DNA of 5,725 nt. Source: Thermoplasmata archaeon (GTDB lineage: Archaea; Thermoplasmatota; Thermoplasmata; Lutacidiplasmatales; UBA184). The DNA lies in NCBI GenBank assembly GCA_030043255.1, contig JASHYB010000170.1, positions 1 to 5,725 of the forward strand, in the 5' to 3' direction. This document shows positions 1 to 5,444 of the stretch, in pieces. Position 1 is the stretch's first letter. Every line of letters starts with the position of its first letter. Position numbers and translations under genes: made by a program. The notes below the pieces were generated by a model. The model ran no database searches and had not been told where the DNA came from. It saw only the letters and a program-made list of their open reading frames with translations.

Positions 1-128
1 AGGTGCTCGCGCGACTTCAGCCGCCCGATGCGCCGGACCAGCTCGAGGCGGTGGACCGCCTCCTGCAGGATCCGCGCGTCGGTCCGGGCGACCTCGGCGC
101 GCAGCTCCGCGAGGTCCGGGGCCGGCAC
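1..128 (-). CDS. Chorismate mutase, AroQ class (partial, N-terminus only)
   Basis: This enzyme rearranges chorismate to prephenate, the branch step to phenylalanine and tyrosine, in the cytoplasm. Only the first 42 codons are in the window; the rest lies beyond the left edge. The visible part is the long first helix of the all-helical AroQ fold. It aligns without gaps to the E. coli P-protein mutase domain as I remember it, shifted by one residue: Arg10, Asp17, Arg27 and Lys38 match E. coli Arg11, Asp18, Arg28 and Lys39. The three basic residues bind the substrate carboxylates and ether oxygen. The start is the GTG at 128-126; this co-linear length favours it, and an in-frame TAG lies 16 codons upstream (the HxlR stop). 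An AT-rich element sits about 24 bases before it, and no Shine-Dalgarno motif is seen. Whether the protein is a free mutase or fused to another aromatic-pathway domain cannot be told. Confidence 0.85.
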   Translation of the reverse strand, partial: MPAPDLAELRAEVARTDARILQEAVHRLELVRRIGRLKSREH

Positions 129-148
129 GCGCTCGCGAGCCGGGCCGG

Positions 149-155
149 CTATATC
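149..155 (-). promoter_or_regulatory. TATA-like element before the chorismate mutase gene
   Basis: On the minus strand this reads GATATAG, centred about 24 bases before the GTG at 128. It is the only AT-rich patch in the 48-base gap after the HxlR gene. The spacing fits an archaeal TATA box driving a leaderless transcript starting at or next to the GTG. This is inferred from position and composition only; read-through from the HxlR gene is an alternative. Confidence 0.45.
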
Positions 156-176
156 AGCCTCGGGCGTTCGGGCGCC

Positions 177-680
177 CTAGGGCGCCCGCCGCCGGCGTCC
201 GCCGCTGAGCGGCTTGCCGTTCAGCTCCTTCACGTAGCGCAGGATCCGGACCCCCATGCGGGTGACCTCCTGGCCGCGGTCGGTCAGGGCGTACTCCGGC
301 CGAGGGGGTCGCGACGGGATGATGGTGCGCTCCACCAGGCCGTGTCCCTCCAGCAGCTTCAGCTTCGCCGAGAGGACCCGCGGGGAGATCCCGTCCAGGA
401 GCCGCCGCAGCTCGCCGAAGCTGGCGCGGCGCCGGGGGTGCAGCGCCTCCAGGATCTCGACCGACCACTTGCCGAAGGCGTTGCGGACGATGCGGACGTT
501 CGGCTCCGCCTGCAGCGACGCGAGGTTGCCGTCAAAGGCGGTCAGCGTCTCGATCGACCGCACGAACTGGCCGGCGCGGTCGCCGAAGCGGCGGAACCGC
601 ACGTCCAGCGAGGGCGGCCCGCGGGGTCGGCGGTTCCGGGGCGCTGCGTTGAGCTGCGTTGCTGCAGGGTTCGACGACAT
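177..680 (-). CDS. HxlR-family winged-helix transcriptional regulator
   Basis: This is a DNA-binding regulator of 167 residues. The winged-helix core spans about residues 63-152. It has the family's G-K-W motif (Gly70-Lys71-Trp72), a helix-turn-helix over about 88-118 (F-G-E-L-R-R, then G-I-S-P-R-V-L, then L-E-x-x-G-L-V-E-R), a wing with P-P-R-P-E-Y (125-130), and A-L-T-D-R-G following it. HxlR proteins are usually about 100-130 residues. Here about 60 extra residues precede the core, including a basic, proline-rich stretch at 14-23, and the tail is Arg-rich. The protein has no cysteine, so a cysteine-based redox or aldehyde sensing mechanism known in some family members does not apply. ATG at 680 is the first start after an in-frame TAG at 684-686. 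It lies 48 bases upstream of the chorismate mutase gene in the same direction, which makes that gene or itself a plausible target; the effector is unknown. Confidence 0.85.
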   Translation of the reverse strand: MSSNPAATQLNAAPRNRRPRGPPSLDVRFRRFGDRAGQFVRSIETLTAFDGNLASLQAEPNVRIVRNAFGKWSVEILEALHPRRRASFGELRRLLDGISPRVLSAKLKLLEGHGLVERTIIPSRPPRPEYALTDRGQEVTRMGVRILRYVKELNGKPLSGGRRRRAP

Positions 681-728
681 CGGCTATCGTACCGTCCGTT
701 CGGCCAGCCCCTCCCAGCCCCCGAGCGA

Positions 729-762
729 GTTAATATCATCGAAACGCCCCCTGACGTATAAT
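729..762 (-). promoter_or_regulatory. AT-rich patches, candidate promoter of the HxlR gene
   Basis: Two AT-rich patches stand out in an otherwise GC-rich 149-base gap between ksgA and the HxlR gene: TTAATATCAT at 730-739 and GTATAAT at 756-762 (plus-strand reading). Read on the minus strand they give GATATTAA and ATTATAC. The nearer is about 50-55 bases before the ATG at 680, which would leave a leader of about 25 bases. I see no good Shine-Dalgarno motif in that leader. One patch may be an operator instead. No T-rich terminator for ksgA is evident in the gap. Confidence 0.4.
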
Positions 763-829
763 CCTCACGGCGCGCGGGCGGCGAACAGCTCTTGAGCCCT
801 TCGCCGCGGCGCGCCCGTCGGCCCGAAAC

Positions 830-1738
830 CTAGGGGCCGTCCGGCGCGACGCGGCGGCTGGCCCGCCCGTCGACCAAGTCGGAGAGCCGGAAGTACGCCT
901 CCGGCGGGAGCTGCTCCGGCCGCAGGCGCTCCCAGCCGTCCGGCCAGCCCGCCGCCCGCGCCAGCTCGGCGGCCTCCTCGCGTCCGTTCGCCAGCTGCGG
1001 CAGCAGGTTCGCGAGCTGCTTGCGCCGGGAGGCGAACAGGCGTCGCACCACCCCTTCGAGCCGATCCACCGACCGCACCGGGAGCGCCCCCGCCCGCGCC
1101 GTGTGGGCCCAGAGGCGGCTGGCGACGCGGGGGACCGGGAAGAACGCCGACGGCCCGACCTCCCGCAGCAGCTCCGGGGCGCCGTAGAGGTGCGCCACGA
1201 TCGACGGGCGGCCGTAGGCGCGACCGCCGGGGCCGGCGGCGAACCGCTCGGCGACCTCCTTCTGCAGGAGCACGGCGATCCTCGGCACCCGCTGGCGGAG
1301 CAGCTCTAGGACGATCGCGGTGCCGCTGGAGTACGGCAGGCTGCCGACGACCGTGCTCCCGGAAGGCACCTCGAAGCCCCGGGCGTCCTCGCACCGGACC
1401 CGGACCGCGCGCCCGAAGGTGCGCCGGAGGTGGCCGGCGAGGTGGGGATCCCGCTCGATCACCGTGAGGTGCCGGACGCCGCGCTCGAGCAGGGCCCGGG
1501 TCACGATGCCGAGCCCGCCCCCGACCTCGACGACCGGTCGACCGCTGGTCGGTTCGGCGAGCGCGGCGAGGGCGTCGGCCACGTAGCGGTCGGTCAGGAA
1601 CGACTGGCCGAGGGAACGGCGCGGGCGCAGCCCGAGCGCGTCCAGCGCCCGCTGGACGTCGGCGGGCCGGTCCGGGACCTCCGGTAGGCCGGTCCGTCGG
1701 CTAGCGGGCGACGAAGAGGCGGTACTTGTCGTCGACAC
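830..1738 (-). CDS. ksgA: 16S rRNA (adenine-N6,N6)-dimethyltransferase KsgA/Dim1
   Basis: This protein is predicted to dimethylate two adjacent adenines in the 3'-terminal hairpin of 16S rRNA using S-adenosylmethionine, a late step of small-subunit maturation. Length is 302 residues. Visible family motifs: R-S-L-G-Q-S-F-L (41-48), SAM motif I E-V-G-G-G-L-G (71-77), acidic ribose-binding E95, E-D-A (117-119), Q-K-E-V-A-E-R-F (159-166), A-Y-G-R-P-S-I (174-180), F-F-P-V-P-R-V-A-S (199-207) and L-F-A-S-R-R-K-Q-L (234-242). The catalytic motif, normally N-L-P-Y, reads S-L-P-Y at 133-136, and the residues after it (S-S-G-T-A) also depart from the usual I-S-S-P pattern. The only usable start is the GTG at 1738, inside the DUF655 gene (38-base overlap), preceded by AGGAG with a 7-base spacer. 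It is the last gene of the block. Confidence 0.93.
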   Translation of the reverse strand: MSTTSTASSSPASRRTGLPEVPDRPADVQRALDALGLRPRRSLGQSFLTDRYVADALAALAEPTSGRPVVEVGGGLGIVTRALLERGVRHLTVIERDPHLAGHLRRTFGRAVRVRCEDARGFEVPSGSTVVGSLPYSSGTAIVLELLRQRVPRIAVLLQKEVAERFAAGPGGRAYGRPSIVAHLYGAPELLREVGPSAFFPVPRVASRLWAHTARAGALPVRSVDRLEGVVRRLFASRRKQLANLLPQLANGREEAAELARAAGWPDGWERLRPEQLPPEAYFRLSDLVDGRASRRVAPDGP

Positions 1739-2246
1739 CGCTCAGCTCCTGTTCGATGCGGGCGACGATCAGCCGTTCCGGGTTCTTCAGGCCGAGCCGC
1801 TGCTCGATCTCGCCGAAGCTGGCGAACGGGGCGCGCTTGCGGGCCTCGACGATCTGCTGCATCGTCTTCTTGCCGATCCCGGGGAGGAGCTCCAGCAGGT
1901 GGAACCGTCGCGACACCGCCGGCGCCTCGTTGAAGAACCGCAGGTACCGCTCCGGGTTCTCCCGGACGATCGCCTCCAGCGCCCCGGCGAGCTCGGCCCG
2001 GGCGCTGACGGTCAGCTCCTCGTAGCCGAGCCGGCGGCGGACGTGGTCGATCGGCGGAGCGACCCCCGCCTGCGGCAGGAGGGAGATCCGCTGGCCGGCG
2101 GCGAGCGACGCGGCGGACCGGGGGACCAGCTCGAAGAGCTTCAGCTCGTCGTCGCCGATCGCCAGCGCGAGCGGCTCGCGGTGGAAGCCGTGCTCGGTCT
2201 GCCGGCCGTTCGGCAGGACGTCGAGGATGTGCGCGTACTGCTCCAC
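1701..2246 (-). CDS. DUF655 family helix-hairpin-helix protein
   Basis: This is an archaeal protein of unknown function, 181 residues, matching the usual DUF655 length. It opens with the family's Y-A-H-I-L-D-V-L-P-x-G signature (4-14), and the N-terminal half (about 1-75) looks like a small beta domain. The C-terminal half carries a helix-hairpin-helix motif, L-P-G-I-G-K-K-T-M-Q-Q-I (121-132), followed by F-x-S-F-G-E-I-E-x-R-L-G-L (141-153). Such motifs typically bind nucleic acid backbones without sequence preference. It sits between rpoF and ksgA, the position DUF655 holds in many archaea, which suggests a role with RNA polymerase or pre-rRNA; that role is inference. The start is GTG at 2246, with GGGAG five bases before it, 13 bases after the rpoF stop. 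Confidence 0.9.
   Translation of the reverse strand: MEQYAHILDVLPNGRQTEHGFHREPLALAIGDDELKLFELVPRSAASLAAGQRISLLPQAGVAPPIDHVRRRLGYEELTVSARAELAGALEAIVRENPERYLRFFNEAPAVSRRFHLLELLPGIGKKTMQQIVEARKRAPFASFGEIEQRLGLKNPERLIVARIEQELSGVDDKYRLFVAR
1746..1750 (-). promoter_or_regulatory. Shine-Dalgarno motif deciding the ksgA start
   Basis: The minus strand reads AGGAG with 7 bases to the GTG at 1738. No ATG, GTG or TTG occurs in frame between that GTG and the conserved N-terminal motif of KsgA, so this site and the GTG together fix the start within the DUF655 coding region. Confidence 0.7.
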
Positions 2247-2259
2247 GGGAGCTCCCGGC

Positions 2260-2574
2260 TCATCGGTGCTGCGCGGTCAGCTCGAGGAGCTTGGCAATCT
2301 GCTCCTCGTCGAGCACGACCCGTTCCTTGGAGAAGAGCAGGCGGATCTCTTCGGGGTACTGCGGCAGCGCGTCCGCGATCTTGGTCGCCAGCCCCGCGTC
2401 GACGAACGGGAGCGCCCGCAGCTCGACGACCAGCTTCTCGGCGTCCTCCGCCTCCAGCTTCGCGAACCCCTCGGCGTGGGCGAGCGCGAGCGCCGCCTCC
2501 CGCGGGAGGGTCCGGCGGCTCGCCTCCTCGGTGAGCAGCTGCTTCACCCGGGCCAGCGGGACCGGCTCAGCCAT
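2260..2574 (-). CDS. rpoF: DNA-directed RNA polymerase subunit Rpo4/RpoF (Rpb4 homologue)
   Basis: This is the stalk subunit F of archaeal RNA polymerase. It pairs with Rpo7/RpoE and contributes to open-complex formation and binding of emerging RNA. The 104 residues are close to the family length. They fit the all-helical Rpb4 pattern: V-K-x-L-L-T-E-E-A (10-18), A-L-A-H-A-E-G-F-A-K-L (30-40), E-D-A-E-K-L-V-V-E-L (43-52), A-T-K-I-A-D-A-L-P (63-71) with Glu75-Glu76 following, and a last helix at about 89-100. The ATG at 2574 overlaps the end of the L21e gene by 8 bases, and GGGGAG stands 8 bases before it. The L21e-rpoF-DUF655 order is a common archaeal arrangement and supports the call. Confidence 0.92.
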   Translation of the reverse strand: MAEPVPLARVKQLLTEEASRRTLPREAALALAHAEGFAKLEAEDAEKLVVELRALPFVDAGLATKIADALPQYPEEIRLLFSKERVVLDEEQIAKLLELTAQHR

Positions 2575-2875
2575 CGGTCCGGCTCCCCGTCGGGGCGAGG
2601 TGGATCGGCAGGCTGATCAGCTCCTTGCGCTTGCCGCCGTCCAGGAACTCGAGGCGATAGGCCCGGCCCACCCGGCCGAGCACCGTGCAGGTGCGGCCCT
2701 GGTAGCGCGGGTGCGGCTGGCCCCGGGGGCTCGACGGCTCGAGGCGGACGATCACCTTCTCGCCGACCTCGAACTCCCGGTAGAAGCGGCTGACCGGCGG
2801 CAGCCCGCGCTCGCGGACCTCCTTGGTGAAGGTCCCGCGGGAACGGGAGCGGAACCCCTTCGAGCTCTTGACCAT
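2567..2875 (-). CDS. rpl21e: 50S ribosomal protein L21e
   Basis: This is an archaeal/eukaryotic large-subunit protein with no bacterial counterpart. The 102 residues match the family. The basic N-terminus has the typical pattern of K-G-x-R-S-x-x-R (6-13) followed by F-T-K-E-V-R-E-R-G (16-24). An SH3-like barrel follows: F-x-V-G-E-K-V-I-V-R-L-E-P-S (35-48), H-P-R-Y-Q-G-R-T-C-T-V (55-65), G-R-V-G-R-A-Y-R-L-E-F (67-77), and K-R-K-E-L-I-S-L-P-I-H-L (82-93). The ATG at 2875 directly abuts the pus10 stop codon, with no base between, and a perfect GGAGGT motif lies 7 bases upstream within pus10. This points to translational coupling in one transcript. Its 3' end overlaps rpoF by 8 bases. Confidence 0.95.
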   Translation of the reverse strand: MVKSSKGFRSRSRGTFTKEVRERGLPPVSRFYREFEVGEKVIVRLEPSSPRGQPHPRYQGRTCTVLGRVGRAYRLEFLDGGKRKELISLPIHLAPTGSRTDG

Positions 2876-4114
2876 CTAGCCGACCTCCGCGTCGTGGACC
2901 TCTAGCACGTCCAGGAAGCCGACCTTGAGCGGGACGCCGACGAGCGACGCGAGGCTCGGTTCCGTACGCCCTCCATCGCCTTCCACCCACTCCTTGACGT
3001 ACGTTCCGGCTTCCGTCCTCAGCTCGACCGTGAACCGCCCCTCGGCCCCCTCGACGAGGCGGGCGTCGACGATCCGACGCGCGCGGACGCGGTCGGACCG
3101 CCGATGCGCCACCCGCGCGGGCGTGCGCTGGGCGATCGTGCGGCCGACCGCGACCGAGAGCGCCTCCTTAACCTTTCCGAGCGGGACTTTCCCCTCGACG
3201 CCGACCCGGTAGCTCTTCTCCGGGGAGGCCTCCTTGACCCGGAGCACGTCCGCCGCCTCCGCCGGGACCATCCCCTCGACCTCGACGCGGCCGGCGGCCT
3301 CCGGGCCCAGGTCGGCGGCGAGCGCGGCGACGTCGATCGTCCGGCGCTTCGGGCGCAGCAGCTCGAGCACGAACGGCCGGCCCCGGCCCAGCATCCTCGC
3401 GTCGATGTCCTCGCGGCCCATCCCGTGGAACCGGGTCCCCTCCGCCTGGCTCGCGGCGACGAACGGGGCGGCGATCAGCTCCTCGACGCTCGTCGGGTAG
3501 GTCCGGCCCGTGCCCTGGCAGTGGACGCACCCCCGCCCCTGGCAGCGCCGGCACGGCCAGCGCGTCTGCGGCAGGGTCCGGTCCAGCTTGCGGTAGCGTC
3601 CCCGTACGTACAGCGGGCTCACCGTCACCTCGACGCGGCCGACCGCCAGGTCGGCGAGGAGGACGAGGTCGGGCCGGTCCGGTCCGCCGGAGCCCCCGGT
3701 CCGGGCCTCGAGGAGCTTGCCCAGCTCCCGGTTGAACGCCGCCCGGGCGCTCTCGCCCCAGGCGCTCCCGAGCTCGGCCCAGAGCCCCTCCTCGGCGGCG
3801 AGCCGCTCCGGCTCCCAGCGGGAGCCGCAGGTGAAGCGGTGCCACTCGTACGGCGCGGCCGCCCGCTCCGCCCGCTCCGCCCAGAGCCCGAGCCGGCCGA
3901 AGATCCCGCCGCAGACCGGGCAGGCGTCGCCCGCCTCGGGCAGCGCTGTGGCAAGTCCGGCGGCGAGCCGCTCCGCCCGCTCCGGGTTGGAGAGCCCGTG
4001 CCCCCACCGGCCCAGCAGGCGTCCGAAGCATTCCGGGCACAGCCCGCGGCCCCGCGCGCGACGGGCGACGGCGAGCTGCTCCTCCCCGAGCTCGAAGGTC
4101 GGCGGCCCCGTCAC
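2876..4114 (-). CDS. pus10: tRNA pseudouridine synthase Pus10 (positions 54/55)
   Basis: Archaeal Pus10 makes pseudouridine 55, and often 54, in the T-loop of tRNAs. Length is 412 residues. An N-terminal zinc-binding part uses C26-x2-C29 and C65-x2-C68. A THUMP-like RNA-binding region follows (about 70-175), with P-D-L-V-L-L-A-D (148-155) and S-P-L-Y-V-R-G-R-Y-R-K-L (166-177). A second cysteine cluster, C188-x2-C191-x4-C196-x2-C199, is followed by Y-P-T-S-V-E-E-L (206-213). The catalytic domain holds F-H-G-M-G-R-E-D-I-D-A-R-M-L-G (229-243); by the G-R-x-D pattern of these enzymes Asp236 is the catalytic aspartate. The C-terminal motif G-T-Y-V-K-E-W-V-x-G-D-x-G-R-T-x-P (370-386) is intact. The start is GTG at 4114, with a TTAA element about 26 bases before it and no Shine-Dalgarno motif, so the transcript is probably leaderless. 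It heads the block of five genes. Confidence 0.95.
   Translation of the reverse strand: MTGPPTFELGEEQLAVARRARGRGLCPECFGRLLGRWGHGLSNPERAERLAAGLATALPEAGDACPVCGGIFGRLGLWAERAERAAAPYEWHRFTCGSRWEPERLAAEEGLWAELGSAWGESARAAFNRELGKLLEARTGGSGGPDRPDLVLLADLAVGRVEVTVSPLYVRGRYRKLDRTLPQTRWPCRRCQGRGCVHCQGTGRTYPTSVEELIAAPFVAASQAEGTRFHGMGREDIDARMLGRGRPFVLELLRPKRRTIDVAALAADLGPEAAGRVEVEGMVPAEAADVLRVKEASPEKSYRVGVEGKVPLGKVKEALSVAVGRTIAQRTPARVAHRRSDRVRARRIVDARLVEGAEGRFTVELRTEAGTYVKEWVEGDGGRTEPSLASLVGVPLKVGFLDVLEVHDAEVG
2883..2888 (-). promoter_or_regulatory. Perfect Shine-Dalgarno motif of the L21e gene
   Basis: The minus strand reads GGAGGT with a 7-base spacer to the ATG at 2875. It lies within the last codons of pus10. 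It is the strongest ribosome binding site in the window, fitting a highly expressed ribosomal protein inside an operon. Confidence 0.75.
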
Positions 4115-4136
4115 GGGGCTCGCGACCCGGTTCCCC

Positions 4137-4144
4137 TCTTAAGG
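4137..4144 (-). promoter_or_regulatory. Candidate TATA element of the pus10-ksgA block
   Basis: The minus strand reads CCTTAAGA, with TTAA centred about 26 bases before the GTG of pus10. It is the only AT-rich patch at that distance. Position rather than sequence supports it, since the box is a weak match to the archaeal consensus. It would give a leaderless mRNA for the whole five-gene block. Confidence 0.45.
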
Positions 4145-4174
4145 GCCGTCGGCCGCGACGTGCCGGAGGAGGGC

Positions 4175-4184
4175 GAACGTTTTG
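4175..4184 (+). promoter_or_regulatory. Candidate TATA element of the DUF6015-like gene
   Basis: The sequence GAACGTTTTG places a run of four T about 26 bases before the ATG at 4208, with no Shine-Dalgarno motif in between. It fits a weak TATA box for a leaderless transcript and lies about 40 bases from the opposing pus10 element. Confidence 0.35.
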
Positions 4185-4207
4185 CGCGTCGTCTCCCTCT
4201 CGGTCCG

Positions 4208-4597
4208 ATGGCGTCCATCACCGAGGCGGAGCTGACCCGCGCGCTCGAGCGGACGCTGGTGGCGCGGGGCAAGATGGCCCCCGGCGAGGCCCGCCCGACG
4301 GCCCGGATGATCCTCGGCTACTTCGGCGCGGACGACTCGGTGCTCGACAACAAGCTCTCCAGCGACGACCGGGACCGGTTCTACGCCCTCGAGGAGGAGG
4401 GGCTGCTGACCAGCGAGGAGGAGGACGCGACCGTCTCCCGCGGGAAGACCTGGAGGATCCACTACTGGCTGATGAAGAAGGACCGGATCCGCGGCGTCGG
4501 GAGCGCGGACGACGCCCCGGACCCCGAGGACGCCGGCTCGGTCTACGGCGGCATCGGCGAGTCCGACTGGCGCCGGACCGACGCCGGGCACCCGTAG
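4208..4597 (+). CDS. Small DUF6015-like archaeal protein of unknown function
   Basis: This protein of 129 residues is acidic and has no signal peptide or membrane segment. The N-terminal half (about 4-75) reads as a helical domain: I-T-E-A-E-L-T-R-A-L (4-13), a helix near 26-39, N-K-L-S-S-D-D-R-D-R-F-Y (48-59), and L-E-E-E-G-L-L-T-S-E-E-E (61-72). Next comes a T-W-R-I-H-Y-W-L-M-K-K-D-R-I strand-like segment (81-94, counting from the ATG with small uncertainty) and an acidic, probably disordered tail. The Y-x-L-E-E-E-G-L-L-T and W-R-I-H-Y-W pattern resembles what I recall of DUF6015, a Thermoplasmata-associated family; the fold may be winged-helix-like. An in-frame GTG at 4160 is an alternative start, but the ATG is preferred because of the T-rich element 26 bases before it. 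It diverges from pus10 and converges on the PrsW-like gene with 7 bases between stops. Confidence 0.8.
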   Translation: MASITEAELTRALERTLVARGKMAPGEARPTARMILGYFGADDSVLDNKLSSDDRDRFYALEEEGLLTSEEEDATVSRGKTWRIHYWLMKKDRIRGVGSADDAPDPEDAGSVYGGIGESDWRRTDAGHP

Positions 4598-4604
4598 CCG
4601 GAGC

Positions 4605-5444
4605 TCACCGGCGCGGGGCCGGCGGCCGCGCCGTCGACGCGGCCGGGGTCGGCGCGGCCAGCGCCGGATAGTCGGCGGCCTGGGTGACCGCCCGCACGTG
4701 CTCGATCGCCGTGACGGCGAACAGGATCGCCGCCATCAGCCCGACGAACGCGCCGACGACCGCCGCGACGCCGGTCACCCCGAGCACGGCGAGCAGCACG
4801 GTGACCGAGGCGAGCACGTTGAACGTCGCGTGCATGCCGACCGCGAGCAGGTAGTAGCCGCCGCTCTTCGGGCCCGGGACCCCGAACTTCGTGCGGGCGT
4901 AGCCGTAGCCGAACATGCCGGTCGAGCTGCCGTGCAGGAGGACGCTGGAGACGCTCCGCAGCAGGATGAGCGCGATCCCGGCGACGAGGCCGCCGACGAG
5001 GTAGGCCCCGACGCCGTACAGGAACGTCTCGAAGAAGCCGAAGCCGAGGCCGACCGAGGCGCCGATCACCGGCCCGTCGGCGAGCCGGTTGATCGACGCG
5101 CGGCGGGCGTACACCCCGGAGGCCTTCAGCGCCTCCTCGATGAACGGGGCGATGACCAGCACCAGGAAGAACTCGCCCGCGGTCGAGTTGCCGTTCAGGA
5201 AGATGAACTCCGGGCCCGGGTAGCGCTGGCTGACCGCGGTGCCGAGCGCGACCAGCACCAGCTCCAGGATCCCCGCGACGATCGTCGCGAAGAGCGCGCC
5301 GTAGAGGAACCCCCAGAACAGCGTCCCCCAGTTCTCCGTCCGGCTCCGTTCCCCCTGGCGCACCCAGGCGAGGTACAGGAGCGCCGGGGTGAGCGAGACC
5401 AGGACCAGCAGGAGGAGGTCGGTCAGCGCGGCCGTCGCGCTCAC
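4605..5444 (-). CDS. PrsW-family intramembrane glutamic protease-like protein
   Basis: This is a polytopic membrane protein of 279 residues, with about seven hydrophobic segments (about 8-28, 42-69, 91-103, 126-144, 147-171, 198-220, 223-247). It carries the motif set of the PrsW/CPBP-type glutamic proteases. A-P-F-I-E-E-A-L-K (99-107) supplies the E-E-x-x-K signature (Glu103, Glu104, Lys107), followed by G-F-G-F-F-E-T (134-140), R163 with S-V-L-L-H-G (167-172, His171), and H-A-T-F-N (205-209). These polar residues lie in membrane segments and form the presumed active site. Bacterial PrsW cleaves an anti-sigma factor; the archaeal substrate is unknown and no partner is visible here. The C-terminal 20 residues are Ala/Pro-rich and probably disordered. 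The GTG start at 5444 overlaps the preceding dehydrogenase stop by four bases (GTGA), and GGGAGG lies 9 bases before it. Confidence 0.85.
   Translation of the reverse strand: MSATAALTDLLLLVLVSLTPALLYLAWVRQGERSRTENWGTLFWGFLYGALFATIVAGILELVLVALGTAVSQRYPGPEFIFLNGNSTAGEFFLVLVIAPFIEEALKASGVYARRASINRLADGPVIGASVGLGFGFFETFLYGVGAYLVGGLVAGIALILLRSVSSVLLHGSSTGMFGYGYARTKFGVPGPKSGGYYLLAVGMHATFNVLASVTVLLAVLGVTGVAAVVGAFVGLMAAILFAVTAIEHVRAVTQAADYPALAAPTPAASTARPPAPRR

Noticed and set aside
641..665. Short direct repeat of GCTGCGTT near the HxlR start
   Set aside because: There are two copies of about 8 bases only, inside the coding region for the low-complexity N-terminus; nothing suggests a functional repeat.
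3..761. 252-residue plus-strand open frame over the left end
   Set aside because: It is antisense to the chorismate mutase and HxlR genes, both of which show clear family motifs, and its own translation is low-complexity Arg/Pro/Ala with no recognisable domain.
799..829. GC-rich inverted repeat after the ksgA stop as a terminator
   Set aside because: The stretch can form a GC-rich hairpin, but such matches are expected by chance at this GC content, and no T-run follows on the minus strand. Archaeal termination generally relies on T-rich tracts.
765..1394. 209-residue minus-strand open frame overlapping ksgA
   Set aside because: It is ksgA read in another frame. The composition is almost entirely Arg, Gly, Ala and Pro, and it runs across the real ksgA stop without any family pattern.
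3104..4207. Long plus-strand open frame extending upstream of the DUF6015-like gene
   Set aside because: It lies antisense to pus10, whose motifs are clear. The translation is rich in Arg, Pro, Ala and Leu without any motif, as expected of a GC-rich shadow frame. Only the part from the ATG at 4208 looks like a protein.
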